The notes beneath the pieces were generated by a model, which made no database searches, was not told the DNA's origin, and worked only from the letters and a program-made list of their open reading frames with translations. A stretch of DNA of 64,000 nt from an uncultured Paracoccaceae bacterium (lineage in GTDB: Bacteria > Pseudomonadota > Alphaproteobacteria > Rhodobacterales > Rhodobacteraceae): NCBI GenBank assembly GCA_943787785.1, contig CALSNT010000008.1, forward strand, positions 29,457 to 93,456. The letters are read 5' to 3'. Shown here one piece after another: positions 49,079 to 58,586 of the stretch (its first letter is position 1; each line of letters opens with the position of its first letter). A program made the position numbers and the translations under genes.

Positions 49079-49110
49079 GGCCTCGGCAGACCGCCGGGGC
49101 CTTTCTCTTT
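49079..49110 (+). terminator. Terminator after the small-peptide pair
   Basis: GGCCTCGGC, loop AGACC, GCCGGGGCC (9 bp, one T-G pair) and TTTCTCTTT. It lies 27 bases after the second peptide, which supports the pair being a real transcription unit. Confidence 0.85.
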
Positions 49111-49128
49111 CTGGCGCTGCCACGATCA

Positions 49129-49646
49129 TGACGTCGCCTCCCACTTTCGATTGATCCCGTTCCAGTGCCTGCCGTCCGGGCCATGCTTTTCCCACTCGGT
49201 TAGGTCGCGCCAAGCTTCCAGCGACACCACCTTGCCGGTCCATGTCAGCGGGTTCCCGACGACCGATGTGCCGTGGCGGAAGTCGGCAGGTTTCAGCGCG
49301 ACCACCCTTTTCTCAGTGGCCACCTGACAATTAGACAAAACCTGACAAAACTCATTCGCAGTTCCCCCTTCGGGTGTTTTGTCGGGTTTTGTCAGGCTGT
49401 CAGGTGAGGTTTGCCGATGATTGCGCTCGCGGTGGACAGCAGGGCCAGAGCCACGAAGTCCACAGGCGCGCCCTTCACCTCGGCGGCGGTGCGCAGCCAG
49501 TCGGCCCAAGGGCCGAACACTGTGTCAAACTCCTGGTCGGCCATCACCGGCGCAGGTGGGCGATCAGGGCGGATGATCGAAGTGTCTGGTTCCGACCAGT
49601 CGGCCAACGGATTGAACGGGGTGATCTGTGCGGTTGCGCTGCTCAT
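49129..49646 (-). pseudogene. Remnant of a DUF3987-type replication/helicase protein
   Basis: The N-terminus MSSATAQITPFNPLADWSEP runs to VALALLSTASAIIGKPHLTA, matching the opening of large plasmid/phage DUF3987 proteins, then stops at 49392. A separate frame (to 49126) carries a tail with TWTGKVVSLEAWRDLTEWEK and GRHWNGINRKWE, which looks like a C-terminal end. The middle is missing. The start ATG overlaps the stop of the Toprim remnant upstream, so the two were once an operon. Confidence 0.65.
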
Positions 49647-49785
49647 GCCGCCACCCCGCCTTGCAGGACATCGTTCCAATCCTGGCCATCCGGTGCGGTC
49701 ATGAGTGACACGTCCCAGCCCAGCCCAGCGCGTGTGCGCTGCCAGCCAGAGTGGCGTGCCCCCATCGTGTGGTCCGGTTTGATTG

Positions 49786-50650
49786 TTAGTGCATCGTGGG
49801 CCTTTGGTCCATTGGAACGATACTTTCTGGTGCTGGTGGCCGATAGCCCAAGGCGCTGTGCGGCCTAACGGTGTTGTAGTGAACGCGCCATTGTTCGATC
49901 AGGATTTGAGCTTCGCGGAGGCTGTAAAATAGCTCGCCATTCAACAACTCATCGCGGAACCTGGCGTTGAAGCTTTCGCAGTATCCGTTTTCCCAAGGTG
50001 ACCCTGGCTCAATGTAAGCGGTCTTCGCGCCCACGGCGGCGATCCAGTCCCGCACTTTCTGAGCAATAAATTCCGGGCCATTGTCCGACCTTATGTATTT
50101 CGGCGGGCCACGCAGGATGAACTGGTCCGTCAGTGCGTCCAGCACGTCCGTCGAGTTGAGCTTGCGATCAACGCGGATCATCAACGCCTCCCTGGTGTAT
50201 TCATCAATGATGTTGAGCGTCCGATAGACTTGCCCATCTGCGGTGCGATCCTGGACGAAGTCATAGGACCAGACATGGTTGGGGCGCTCTGGTCTGAGAC
50301 GCACGCACGACCCATCGTTCAGCCAGAGCCGCCCCTTTTTCTTCTGCTTCTGAGGAACCTTCAGCCCTTCGCGCCGCCAGATACGTTCGACCCGCTTGTG
50401 GTTCACGTGCCAGCCCGCATTGTTGAGCAAACCTGTGACCATCCGATATCCGTAGCGGCCATATTGATCTGCCAGCTCGATGATATCGTCGGTCAGCCGG
50501 TTTTCGTCGACACGTCCTTGCGGAGCTTTGCGCTGTGTGGATCGATGCTGCCCAAGTGTGCGGCAGGCCCGGCGCTCGGAAACGCCAAGCTCCTGCCGCA
50601 CACGGTCGATGCATTTGCGACGACGCGAAGGGCTTAGAAGTTTCCCCGTG
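49786..50650 (-). CDS. IS3-family transposase OrfB
   Basis: Integrase-type DDE catalytic subunit, read by frameshift from orfA. It has the N-terminal HTH_21 region (ADQYGRYGYRMVTGLLNN), core with VWSYDFVQDRTADGQ (first Asp), IRSDNGPEF (second Asp) and SPWENGYCESFNARFRDE (Glu). It ends near DQRPTMH. Confidence 0.93.
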
Positions 50651-50912
50651 CGGCCTCAGTCAAGATCAGCTTGTCCAGCGTCAGGTCTGATACTGCACGC
50701 CTGAGCCGCTGGTTCTCCTTCTCAAGCTCCTTAAGCCTCTTGAGCTGAACGCGCCCCATCCCGCCGTACAACTTTCGCCATCGATAAAACGTCTGCTGCG
50801 TCACGCCGATCTGACGCACCGCCTCCGCTATCGTCGCGCCCTGTCCCTGCAGCACTTCAACTTGCCGTAGCTTCGATACAATCTCTTCCGGCTTCTCTCG
50901 TTTCCCAGCCAT
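50634..50912 (-). CDS. IS3-family transposase OrfA
   Basis: 92-residue DNA-binding subunit with a helix-turn-helix (ATIAEAVRQIGVTQQTFYRW) and a leucine-zipper-like tail (LKRLKELEKENQRLRRAV). Its end overlaps the OrfB frame, the normal site for programmed frameshifting. Confidence 0.93.
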   Translation of the reverse strand: MAGKREKPEEIVSKLRQVEVLQGQGATIAEAVRQIGVTQQTFYRWRKLYGGMGRVQLKRLKELEKENQRLRRAVSDLTLDKLILTEAARGNF

Positions 50913-51067
50913 CTCTGTTCCTCCAATATACGGGACAAATCTATCCCAGTTGGTGGACCACTTTCAGGGGGCTACTCCAAGAGCATTCGCCGCCTCACGC
51001 CCCGGCGGATCGCCGTCAGCAGCAATGATGAGGTTTCCAGGGCGGGGCGGCAGACAGTGCTGAGTTT

Positions 51068-51601
51068 GTGGGCTCGATCCGCGCATTGGACCCGCCGACT
51101 TTGGAAAGTTCCGGTCTGGAGCAAGTTGTCGGCGGCGATGACACAACGCCATTGAACCAGTTCAATCCGCAGGACCTTTATCGTCAGTTGGCACGACCGG
51201 TGGGGCGGCTGTCGGTGGAACTGAAGAGCGGTAAGTCGGCCTATTGCACGGCCGCCATCATCTCGGACGATCTCATTCTGAGCAACGCGCATTGCCTGCT
51301 GGACGCCACCGGGCGCAACGTCGTCCGGTCGGGCGTGCTGTCGATGGGATATCTGACATCCGGCATCACGGAGGAGACCGAACAGTTTGAAGTCGATGTC
51401 GGCGCGCCGGTTGAAATCGGAATGCCCGGGGCCGAGGGTGCGCCAGACTATGCGATCCTGCGTGTCACGTCCGGCGACCCGGGCCAGACCTGGGGGTCTG
51501 TCAGGCTATCGTCACTCGCGCCGCTAGAGGGCGGATCGTTGGCAATCATGCACCATCCGTTGGGGTTTCCAATGGTCGTCAGCGCCGGAGGATTCCGTTG
51601 A
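51068..51601 (+). pseudogene. Truncated trypsin-like serine peptidase
   Basis: 177 codons of a V8/trypsin-like fold. The catalytic His is in LSNAHC and the Asp in DYAIL. The frame ends at PMVVSAGGFR, before the GNSGSP loop with the catalytic Ser. The 5' end also lacks a signal sequence and abuts the Toprim fragment. Both ends are therefore cut, and no activity is expected. The following 51602-51700 stretch (TTCCGTTGAAAAAGTCG...) looks like the end of a lost transposon. Confidence 0.7.
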
Positions 51602-51703
51602 AAAAGTCGTTGTATTTTGCACCCGTGCTTTTGCAATCGGATTGAACTGACATTGCGGAACATGCGCCGGAAAGGGGCAACAGCCGCCCTCCGTATGCGA
51701 CTT

Positions 51704-51893
51704 CTATCTGGTCGCCAGCCGAGATGACGCGATTTGGCTTGTTGGCAGCGCCAAAAGGCCGCTGAATTCTTCGACAAAATAGTCAGACGTTGTGCAGTCT
51801 GCATCCGGGTTGAACCGTATCGTTGTCATTCCCAATGCCTTGGCACCGTCAATCTCGACCTGCGCGTGACCGACGAAGGCCGCATCCTCTGGC
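51704..51893 (-). pseudogene. C-terminal fragment of a HAD-superfamily hydrolase
   Basis: On the minus strand, GPEDAAFVGHAQVEIDGAKA followed by GMTTIRFNPDADC is the end of a REG-2-like HAD protein, with the family's final Asp loop. The rest is missing; the sequence joins an HsdR fragment near 51895 in the opposite orientation. Confidence 0.65.
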
Positions 51894-51894
51894 C

Positions 51895-53314
51895 CTACAA
51901 CGCGTACTATAAACTCGAAAAGACTACCGAAGATGATCCTGCCCTTGAGGGCAGGAAGGCCCAATCTCGTGTCGCCCGCTATGCCTCTCTGCATCCGACA
52001 GCCATCGATCAGAAAGTCGCGGTAATCGTCGAACACTTCCGTCGCCACGTCGTTAAAGACCTTGGGGGCAAGGCAAAAGCGATGATCGTTACGCAAAGTA
52101 GGGAGCACGCCCTGCGCTATTGGCAACAGCTTAACCGCTACATTGAAGACAAGGGATACAATGGCCTGAAGGCGCTAGTGGCATTTTCAGGTGATCTGGA
52201 GGTCGATGGCAATGTCTGGACAGAGGCAACTGCGAACGGATTTTCGGAGACGGAATTACCTAAGAAATTCGACACAGATGCCTATCAGGTCCTAGTTGTG
52301 GCAGAGAAATATCAGACAGGGTTTGACCAGCCGAAACTGGCTGCGATGTATGTTGACAAGAAACTGGCCGGATTGCAGGCAGTGCAAACACTCGCTCGAC
52401 TAAACCGCACACATCCGGGCAAGACCCGCACCTTCGTTCTCGACTTCCAAAATACGATGGAGGAGATCAAAGAGGCGTTTGCGCCCTTCTTCGAAACGAC
52501 AGCACTCGAAGAACGCACGGATTTAAACCAAATCTACGACCTCGAACGAGGCATTTCCAACGCGACCTATATCGACAAAGGCGAGGTAAGCAGTTTTGCC
52601 GATCAGTTCTTCAAAGGCGACCTTACAAACCAAGACCGCATCGCACTCGAAGGTACTGTCCGTCTTGCAGTGGGACGCTTCGTTCTCGATGAAGACGACG
52701 CGCAAAAAGAAGAGTTTCGGCAGCTGTTGCGTAGCTACCAGAGGTTCTATGCCTTCGTCGCACAGGTCGTGTCACTCAATGACCCATGGCTAGAAAAGCT
52801 GTATGCCTACACGTCTTGGCTGTCGCGGCTATTGCCGTCGAGGAATGTGCCTGCCGAGATCATGATCACAGACGATATGCTCAAACTATCGGCATTTAAA
52901 TTGCAAAAAGGTGTTGAGGGTAGCGCATCGCTATCACCGGGGGAAACGGCCACGCAGGAACCGATCACTGAATTTGGTGCAAACGCCTACACCGAGGAAG
53001 AAGAAAAATCATTGTCGGAGATTATCGACTCGTTCAACGAAAGACACGGCACGACGTTCTCTCGGGAAGATTTTCTGCGCTTTGAGCGAGTGAACCGAGA
53101 GATTATGGACGACGAAATGAAAGAAATGATCCGCAACAACCCGGCGGATGTTGTCTACAATGCATTTTCGCAAGCGTTCTTCCAAGGCATGGTCAAGATG
53201 TTTCAGGGCGACAACGAGATGCGGAACATCGTTATGACCGACAAGGACGCACGCGAACAGGCGACCCGGCATTATTTCAAACGGGCACAGCGGCAAGCGC
53301 AGGAGATGCAGTAA
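51895..53314 (+). pseudogene. C-terminal fragment of type I restriction enzyme subunit HsdR
   Basis: About 470 codons remain, from YKLEKTTEDDPALEGRKAQS through the second helicase domain (KAMIVTQSREHALRYW, VVAEKYQTGFDQP, QTLARLNRTHPGK) and the C-terminal assembly region. The N-terminal nuclease and first helicase domain are gone. The open frame extends upstream to 51734, but those codons are antisense to the HAD fragment. No hsdM or hsdS is in the window, so no working restriction system is encoded here. Confidence 0.85.
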
Positions 53315-53427
53315 ATATTAATCCGGCCACAACTTTCGCACTCCGACGCGTGGGAGCTTCTTGTTAGAGCGGTTCCTGCTTAAAATGAGACATCGAGAAC
53401 TCTTTAAATAATTGAAATCATTCAATT

Positions 53428-53921
53428 GTAACGGCAGCGTCGAACGCCTTGGCCATGATTTCAGCCATTTTGCCCGTGGTCCTGAGGGTTTGAAGGGCTG
53501 ACTGAACGTGATGTTTCGCAATCAGGTAATCCTTCAGCCCGCTCGGATCGCGCAGGCCGCTCAAGGATCGCATCACGACCCGGCCCTTCTTTGAGGAACT
53601 TGGCGTAATTATTTGGGGTCATTTCAGCCTGACCAATTCTGGTCAGGCTGGAAACAGCCGCCAGATATGCCTGAGCGGCAACGGCATCGGTCACGGGCCA
53701 CCCGCCAGCCTATCCTTGACGACCGCTGACCAAAATTTTCTAGAAATTTTTTCGGTTTTGCATTTCGGCATCTGATCGAACGCGCTGAATACTATGTAAG
53801 GGTGATCAGAGCGACCACGCCCGAAAAAAAGGGGTACCCCCCGGGTGGGGGTCACGAAACGGCGGCAGGGTTCGTTGAAGGGGGGGCTGCTGCTTAGATC
53901 GGCGTTGCGAATGGCCCGCAC
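53428..53921 (-). pseudogene. Frameshifted gene of unknown function
   Basis: Three adjoining minus-strand frames read as one protein of about 165 residues: FDQMPKCKTEKISRKFWSAV; then, across an overlap at 53691, VTDAVAAQAYLAAVSSLTRI with MTPNNYAKFLKEG; and, after a shift near 53590, VVMRSLSGLRDPSGLKDY to AKAFDAAVTIE. I do not recognise a family. It could be two coupled genes plus one indel. The 53930-54166 stretch beyond is AT-rich and regulatory-looking. Confidence 0.4.
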
Positions 53922-53996
53922 AGCGACACGCGTATCGGGGAGCCATTATGGGAACAATCTTCCATTATCTAATAAGATCTTTTAAAAACAATGGCA

Positions 53997-54021
53997 TATG
54001 GCGGAGACGAAGTCCGCCATA
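53997..54021. promoter_or_regulatory. Perfect stem-loop in the integrase upstream region
   Basis: TATGGCGGA, loop GACGAAG, TCCGCCATA: a 9-bp perfect stem with no T-run. It could be an operator or a recombinase/excisionase arm site. It lies 145 bases before the integrase start. Confidence 0.4.
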
Positions 54022-54141
54022 ACTATCGGGACCAACCCACTGAAATGCCATGCATACCTTACTAAGTATCTATAATATATATGGTTATTTGCGTAAATCT
54101 GTTTCAGGCTGTTTCGTCTGACGCCATATTGGTTCATAATA

Positions 54142-54165
54142 ATGTGGACTCAGATGTGGACTCAA
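54142..54165. repeat. Tandem 12-mer before the integrase gene
   Basis: ATGTGGACTCAG is followed directly by ATGTGGACTCAA. The two copies end just before the integrase start codon and could be recombinase- or regulator-binding sites. Confidence 0.5.
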
Positions 54166-54166
54166 G

Positions 54167-55360
54167 ATGTTAAACATTACAAAAGCAAAGGCGATGAAGT
54201 CGGGCGACCCGGCGATATCGGACGGCAGTGTCAAAGGTCTGCGGTTGCACCCGCACAGGTCTCAGAACGGGCGTGGGGCGTGGAAGCTACGTTTCACGTC
54301 GCCGGTGACGAAAAAGCGTCGTGACCTAGGGCTGGGCATTTTCCCCGATGTCGGTATCGCCGACGCGCGGGACGCCGCTAGCGCGGCACAAAGGCTGGTT
54401 GCGACCGGTAAAGACCCAATAGACGAGCGCAAGATCGCCGCCAGCGCGGCAGTTGTGGAGACCCTGACGTTTGAAGTCGCGGCACGAAAGCGGTTCGAGG
54501 AGTTGAGCCCCGGCTTCGCCAACGCGAAGCACAGGCAGCAGTGGATCAACACACTCACCACTTATATGTTCCCGTATATCGGGAGCACCCCGTTAGCCGA
54601 TCTCAAGGTTGCCGACTTCGCGGAGGCGCTGCGCCCGATCTGGCTAAAGAAGCCGGAGACTGCACAGCGCGTAAAGCAGCGGTGCCACGAAGTGATGGAC
54701 TGGGCGTATTCGCAAGACATGACCGCGGGAAACCCGGTCCTGTCCGTTGCCCGACTGCTTCCGAAACAGCCGCCGAAGTCAAAACGGGTCCAGCACCATC
54801 CCGCCATGCCATGGCGTCAGGTGTCGGATTTCTACAGCGCTAAGCTGGCGGGTGGTCAAAAATCAACGCACGCACTGATGACGTTTGTCATTCTAACGGC
54901 TGCTCGGTCTGGCGAGGCGCGCGCCGCGACGTGGGACGAGATCGACATTAATGCCGCTATATGGACTGTTCCTGCGGACCGTATGAAGGCCGGTGTTGAA
55001 CATCGTGTGCCGCTAAGTTCGCCCGCTGTGGCGTTACTCCGGGAAGTGTTGCAGCGGAAACGCAACGATCTCGTCTTTCCGGCGCCTCAAGGTGGGGTAC
55101 TGACCGACATGGCTCTGACGAAGTTCCTGCGCTACCATAAAGTGCCCAGTGACACAGCGGGGCGCACGGCGACAGCGCACGGCTTTCGAGCGAGTTTTCG
55201 CGACTGGGCATCAGAAAATGGGTATCCCCGCGACCATGCCGAGCGCGCCCTAGCGCACACAATTAAGAATCAAGCCGAAGCTGCCTATCACCGCACCGAC
55301 CTCCTCGATCAGCGACGTCCGATGATGGAGGCGTGGGGAAAACTGGTGATTTCGGGCTGA
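54167..55360 (+). CDS. Tyrosine recombinase / P4-type integrase
   Basis: Site-specific recombinase of the DUF4102/P4 class, 397 residues. The N-terminal arm-binding domain has KLRFTSPVTKKRRDLGLGIF, followed by a core-binding domain. The catalytic domain has Arg in TAARSGEAR, Lys in MKAGVEHRVPLS, HGFRASFRDW (H-x-x-R), the second His in ALAHTIKN and Tyr in AAYHRTD. All catalytic residues are present, so it may be active. Such integrases usually target tRNA genes. Confidence 0.93.
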   Translation: MLNITKAKAMKSGDPAISDGSVKGLRLHPHRSQNGRGAWKLRFTSPVTKKRRDLGLGIFPDVGIADARDAASAAQRLVATGKDPIDERKIAASAAVVETLTFEVAARKRFEELSPGFANAKHRQQWINTLTTYMFPYIGSTPLADLKVADFAEALRPIWLKKPETAQRVKQRCHEVMDWAYSQDMTAGNPVLSVARLLPKQPPKSKRVQHHPAMPWRQVSDFYSAKLAGGQKSTHALMTFVILTAARSGEARAATWDEIDINAAIWTVPADRMKAGVEHRVPLSSPAVALLREVLQRKRNDLVFPAPQGGVLTDMALTKFLRYHKVPSDTAGRTATAHGFRASFRDWASENGYPRDHAERALAHTIKNQAEAAYHRTDLLDQRRPMMEAWGKLVISG

Positions 55361-55651
55361 AAGCGAGCAGCCGCGAAAAAAATATTTGAGACAGAATGTC
55401 GCAGGTAGCCGCTTCTTGGAATATAGCATCATGTGACCCATTGGGACCCACCGTGACCCGTTGTGCGGGAGTGTGCGTAGCCAACAAACTGAAGATGATG
55501 GCGTGCGCGTTTCCTGCGCCGTAGACCTTCTTGAAATCAGGGGGTCGATCCCCATAATCTCATGCAACAGCCTGAAAACTGGTGCAAAACCGCCTCGGGC
55601 ATGTGACGGCCGCTAGCGGTCGAGTTGTGTGAGACAAGATGGAGACGCCCA

Positions 55652-55891
55652 ATGGCTGCTAACAATGAAAACGATATCGTCGATCTAGATAGTTTGCCTG
55701 ACGGCGCGCTGATTAGTCCCCGGCAGCTTCAAGCACTGGCACAACGTAGCCGCGTCAGTATGTGGCGCGATGTGCGCGATGGTCGGCTGGCGGACCCGGT
55801 GCAGCTGGGCCCGAACTCGATCCGTTGGACCGTCGCAGATGCGCGACAGTATCTCACCGGTCAGACCTCAAAACAAACTGCAAACCGGTAA
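55652..55891 (+). CDS. AlpA-like small DNA-binding regulator
   Basis: The 79-residue product starts MAANNENDIVDLDSLPDGAL. A winged-helix-type segment, ISPRQLQALAQRSRVSMWR then DGRLADPVQLGPNSIRWTVADA, matches AlpA/excisionase-like regulators that sit next to P4-type integrases. The 55361-55651 gap has no gene. Confidence 0.75.
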   Translation: MAANNENDIVDLDSLPDGALISPRQLQALAQRSRVSMWRDVRDGRLADPVQLGPNSIRWTVADARQYLTGQTSKQTANR

Positions 55892-55901
55892 GGACGGGGC
55901 G

Positions 55902-58317
55902 ATGAATGTGATAGCTCCGCGATGCTGGAATGGTGATGACGACGATGCAGCTTCCGAAATTGATGTCGGTTTTCTACAGAAGATCATCCCCGGCGACGGT
56001 GTCATGCAGATCACCAAGATCGGGGATACGGCCCGCAATATCGCCTGTAGCGACCTGACGGACATGGTAGACCAGCTTGAGCGCTTGGATAAGACCGAGC
56101 GTCAACTGTTTATCACGCGTGTGCGTCGTTCCACGACGACAAAAGCCGCCGGGCCGACAATGTGAATTCCCTCAAAGCGCTGTATCTCGACCTCGACTGT
56201 GGAGAGGGCAAGGCAAGCACTGGCAGTGGATACGCGACGCAGTTGGACGCCTTGGAGGCCCTGCGCGACTTCTGCGAGAAGTGTGGCCTGCCGCGCCCCC
56301 TGATCGTCGATAGCGGTGGCGGTATACACGCGTACTGGCCGTTCGAAGACGCCGGTGTCTGCAGGGGAGTGGAAGCCGGTGGCGGAGCGTCTGAAGGCGC
56401 TGTGCAGTGCATGTGGGCTGAAGGCGGACCCGAGTGTCACGGCGGACGCCGCGCGGATTCTACGCCCCGTCGGCACGCACAACAAGAAGTACGACCCTCC
56501 GCGTCCTGTCAGGCTTCTGTGCGACAAGGGGCCGTGGGAATTCGCATCTCTGCTTGATGCTCATCAACGCTGCGGCGGACGAGCGTTTATTGGCTTCTTC
56601 CATGGTTCGGGAGGGCAACGGTACGTCAACACGCGTCCATAAGGAGATGCAGGAGGACGCTAAGCTGCTCAGCAGCCTCTCCCCAGACACCTGGGACGAG
56701 TCCCAAGAGAACATCGCCAAGGTCAATGACATGCTGGGGCACATCCCGCCCGACTGCGAAATGGCGGAATGGCGTAACGTGGGTTGGTCAATTGCATCAT
56801 TGAACTGGGAATGCGGCCAGAAGATCTTCACGAGGTGGAGCCAGGGCAGCCCGAAGCACTGGAAGGATGCGGACGACGGCGGGGCTAGGGCGCAAGCGGC
56901 GATTGAAACCCTATTCTCACGGTTTGATCCTACCAAGGGCATCACCGTTGGGACCCTCATCCACCATGCCCGACTTAATGGCGCCCCTGACATAGGTGAC
57001 GCCATTGCCGATGAAACTGGCGACGCTCCAGAGAATGTCCCCAATTGGGTCGCCAATATGAACGGGAAGTACGCATATGTGGAGGCGCAGAAAAGCATCT
57101 ACCGGTTTGAGTTCGACGATTTCGCCAAGCCCGTCGAGTTGAAGACGGAGTATCAGAACGCGAAACTGGAGATATCCAGAAACGGCAAGGTTGAGCGCGT
57201 TTGCAGGGTGACGTCGTGGTTAAGCGATTCAAAGCGGCGGCAGCATCGCGGGCTCGTATTCTCTCCGGGCGAGGGGCCTATTACGCGCCAGAATGATATC
57301 AACACGTGGACTGGCTTCGCGGTCCCGCCGGAGGAGGGCGACATCGGTCCCTACTTGGCCCTACGCGACCACCTAATCCCGGACCCCAAGGAGCGCCGCT
57401 ACGTCGAACAGTGGCTAGCGCACAAGCTTCAGAATCCCGGCAAAAAATTGAACACCGCGCTCGTGGTGTGGGGCGTAAAAAATGGGGTGGGGAAAAACCT
57501 ACTATTCGAAACCTGTGGCGAAATTGTTGGCGATAAACACTATTGCGTCGTCACTAAGAAGGACCTCACAGGGGACTTCAACTCGTGGGCGAAAAACAAA
57601 CTTTTCGTAATCGGTGATGAGGTTCTCGGCAGTGGAAATCGCCACGAAGCGGACAAGTTTAAGACGCTTATCACGGGGACGAAGCTTCGCATCAACGAGA
57701 AGAACCAGCCCGAGTACGACATCGATAACCATATCGGGTTTGTATTTCTTTCGAATCATGAAGATGCAATTCCCATGGCGATGGAAGACCGCAGGTACTA
57801 TGTCGTCGAGGTTGCAGGGGATGCGAAGCCGAAGGAGTTCTATGATGAGTACGCGCGATGGAGGGATGCCGGTGGCCTTGCGGCCCTGCACCACTATTTG
57901 GCCAACGAAGTAACGCTTACCGACTTCAATCCCATGGCCCCTGCTCCGATGACGAGCGCCAAGCGCGAAATGATCGCGGCCGGGCGAAGCTCTTTGGAAC
58001 AGTGGATGGTCGACACCTTACAAGAACCTACTACCACGCTCGGCGGCGAAGTCATCTCAATCAAGGCGCTTAGCAGCGTCTACCAATTTAGGTCGGGGGA
58101 CAAGCGCAGCACATCGAAGGCCGTTGAGAAGGCCGCCAAGAAGGCGGGCGCACGCAGACGCGTGTCGCAGATACGAAACGAAAAAGGCGAAAAGGTACGG
58201 GTCTGGTCCTTGGCCGACCACGACGCTTGGGAAGAACGCCCCGAACCAGAGTGGCGTAGCGAATTGGCGAAGGTGGAAAACTACATACTGACCTCACTGC
58301 CTCACTGCCTCACCTGA
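55902..58317 (+). CDS. Mobile-element primase-helicase (DUF5906-like), three frameshifts
   Basis: One ~800-residue protein is spread over four frames: QLERLDKTERQLFITR; then, after ~56118, ASFHDDKSRRADNVNSLKAL and YLDLDCGEG, a primase-type acidic motif; then, after ~56352, SAGEWKPVAERLKALC with GTHNKKYDPPRPVRLL; then, after ~56562, an uninterrupted 600-residue part. The last contains the helicase Walker A GVKNGVGKN, DKHYCVVTKKDLTGDFNSWA, FVIGDEV and HIGFVFLSN, as in P4/NrS-1-like proteins. No part is missing, so the shifts may be sequencing errors. Confidence 0.75.
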
Positions 58318-58586
58318 TTTCAGTTGGGGCAAAAAGATACCGATAGTGTGGAGCCGTCGTCAGGTCGCCCCTCTGATTCTACCTTTTTTTCTAAGTTTGG
58401 TTATTTAGTGAGGCTCTGAGAAAATAGGGCTTATCATGTTGTTTTTACGGTATTTTTCGTGCCTCACTTAGTGTGATCTAGCTGAGGCTATGTGAGGCAC
58501 TTGGGTCGTATTTTAGCCCCCCTCGCGATCAGGGATTCACATCACGCAATTTTTGTAATATTATAACATACGATTGGAGACCCGAT

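Larger units (their letters stand above)
49758..50972 (-). mobile_element. IS3-family insertion sequence (IS407-like)
   Basis: About 1.2 kb. Imperfect ends are GCCCCC-n5-GTGGTCC, on the plus strand at the low-coordinate end and on the minus strand at the high end. OrfA and OrfB are present and apparently intact. I could not find matching 4-bp target repeats (GCGT versus TACT outside), which hints at rearrangement after insertion. Confidence 0.88.
49643..51060 (-). pseudogene. Toprim-domain primase fragment split by an IS3 element
   Basis: The upstream piece (51060-50973) reads PPRPGNLIIAADGDPPGREA, the Toprim acidic motif. The downstream piece (49757-49643) reads QRTRAGLGWDVSLMTAPDG then QDWNDVL and stops, overlapping the DUF3987 start. 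The insertion sequence lies exactly between them. The N-terminal part of the primase is also gone, cut near 51060 where a serine-peptidase fragment begins. Confidence 0.75.

Noticed and set aside
51734..51894. A fused N-terminal domain on the HsdR fragment
   Set aside because: These codons are antisense to a clear HAD C-terminus, so the open frame is accidental.
51895..53314. A functional type I restriction system
   Set aside because: The nuclease and first helicase domain are missing, and no hsdM or hsdS is present.
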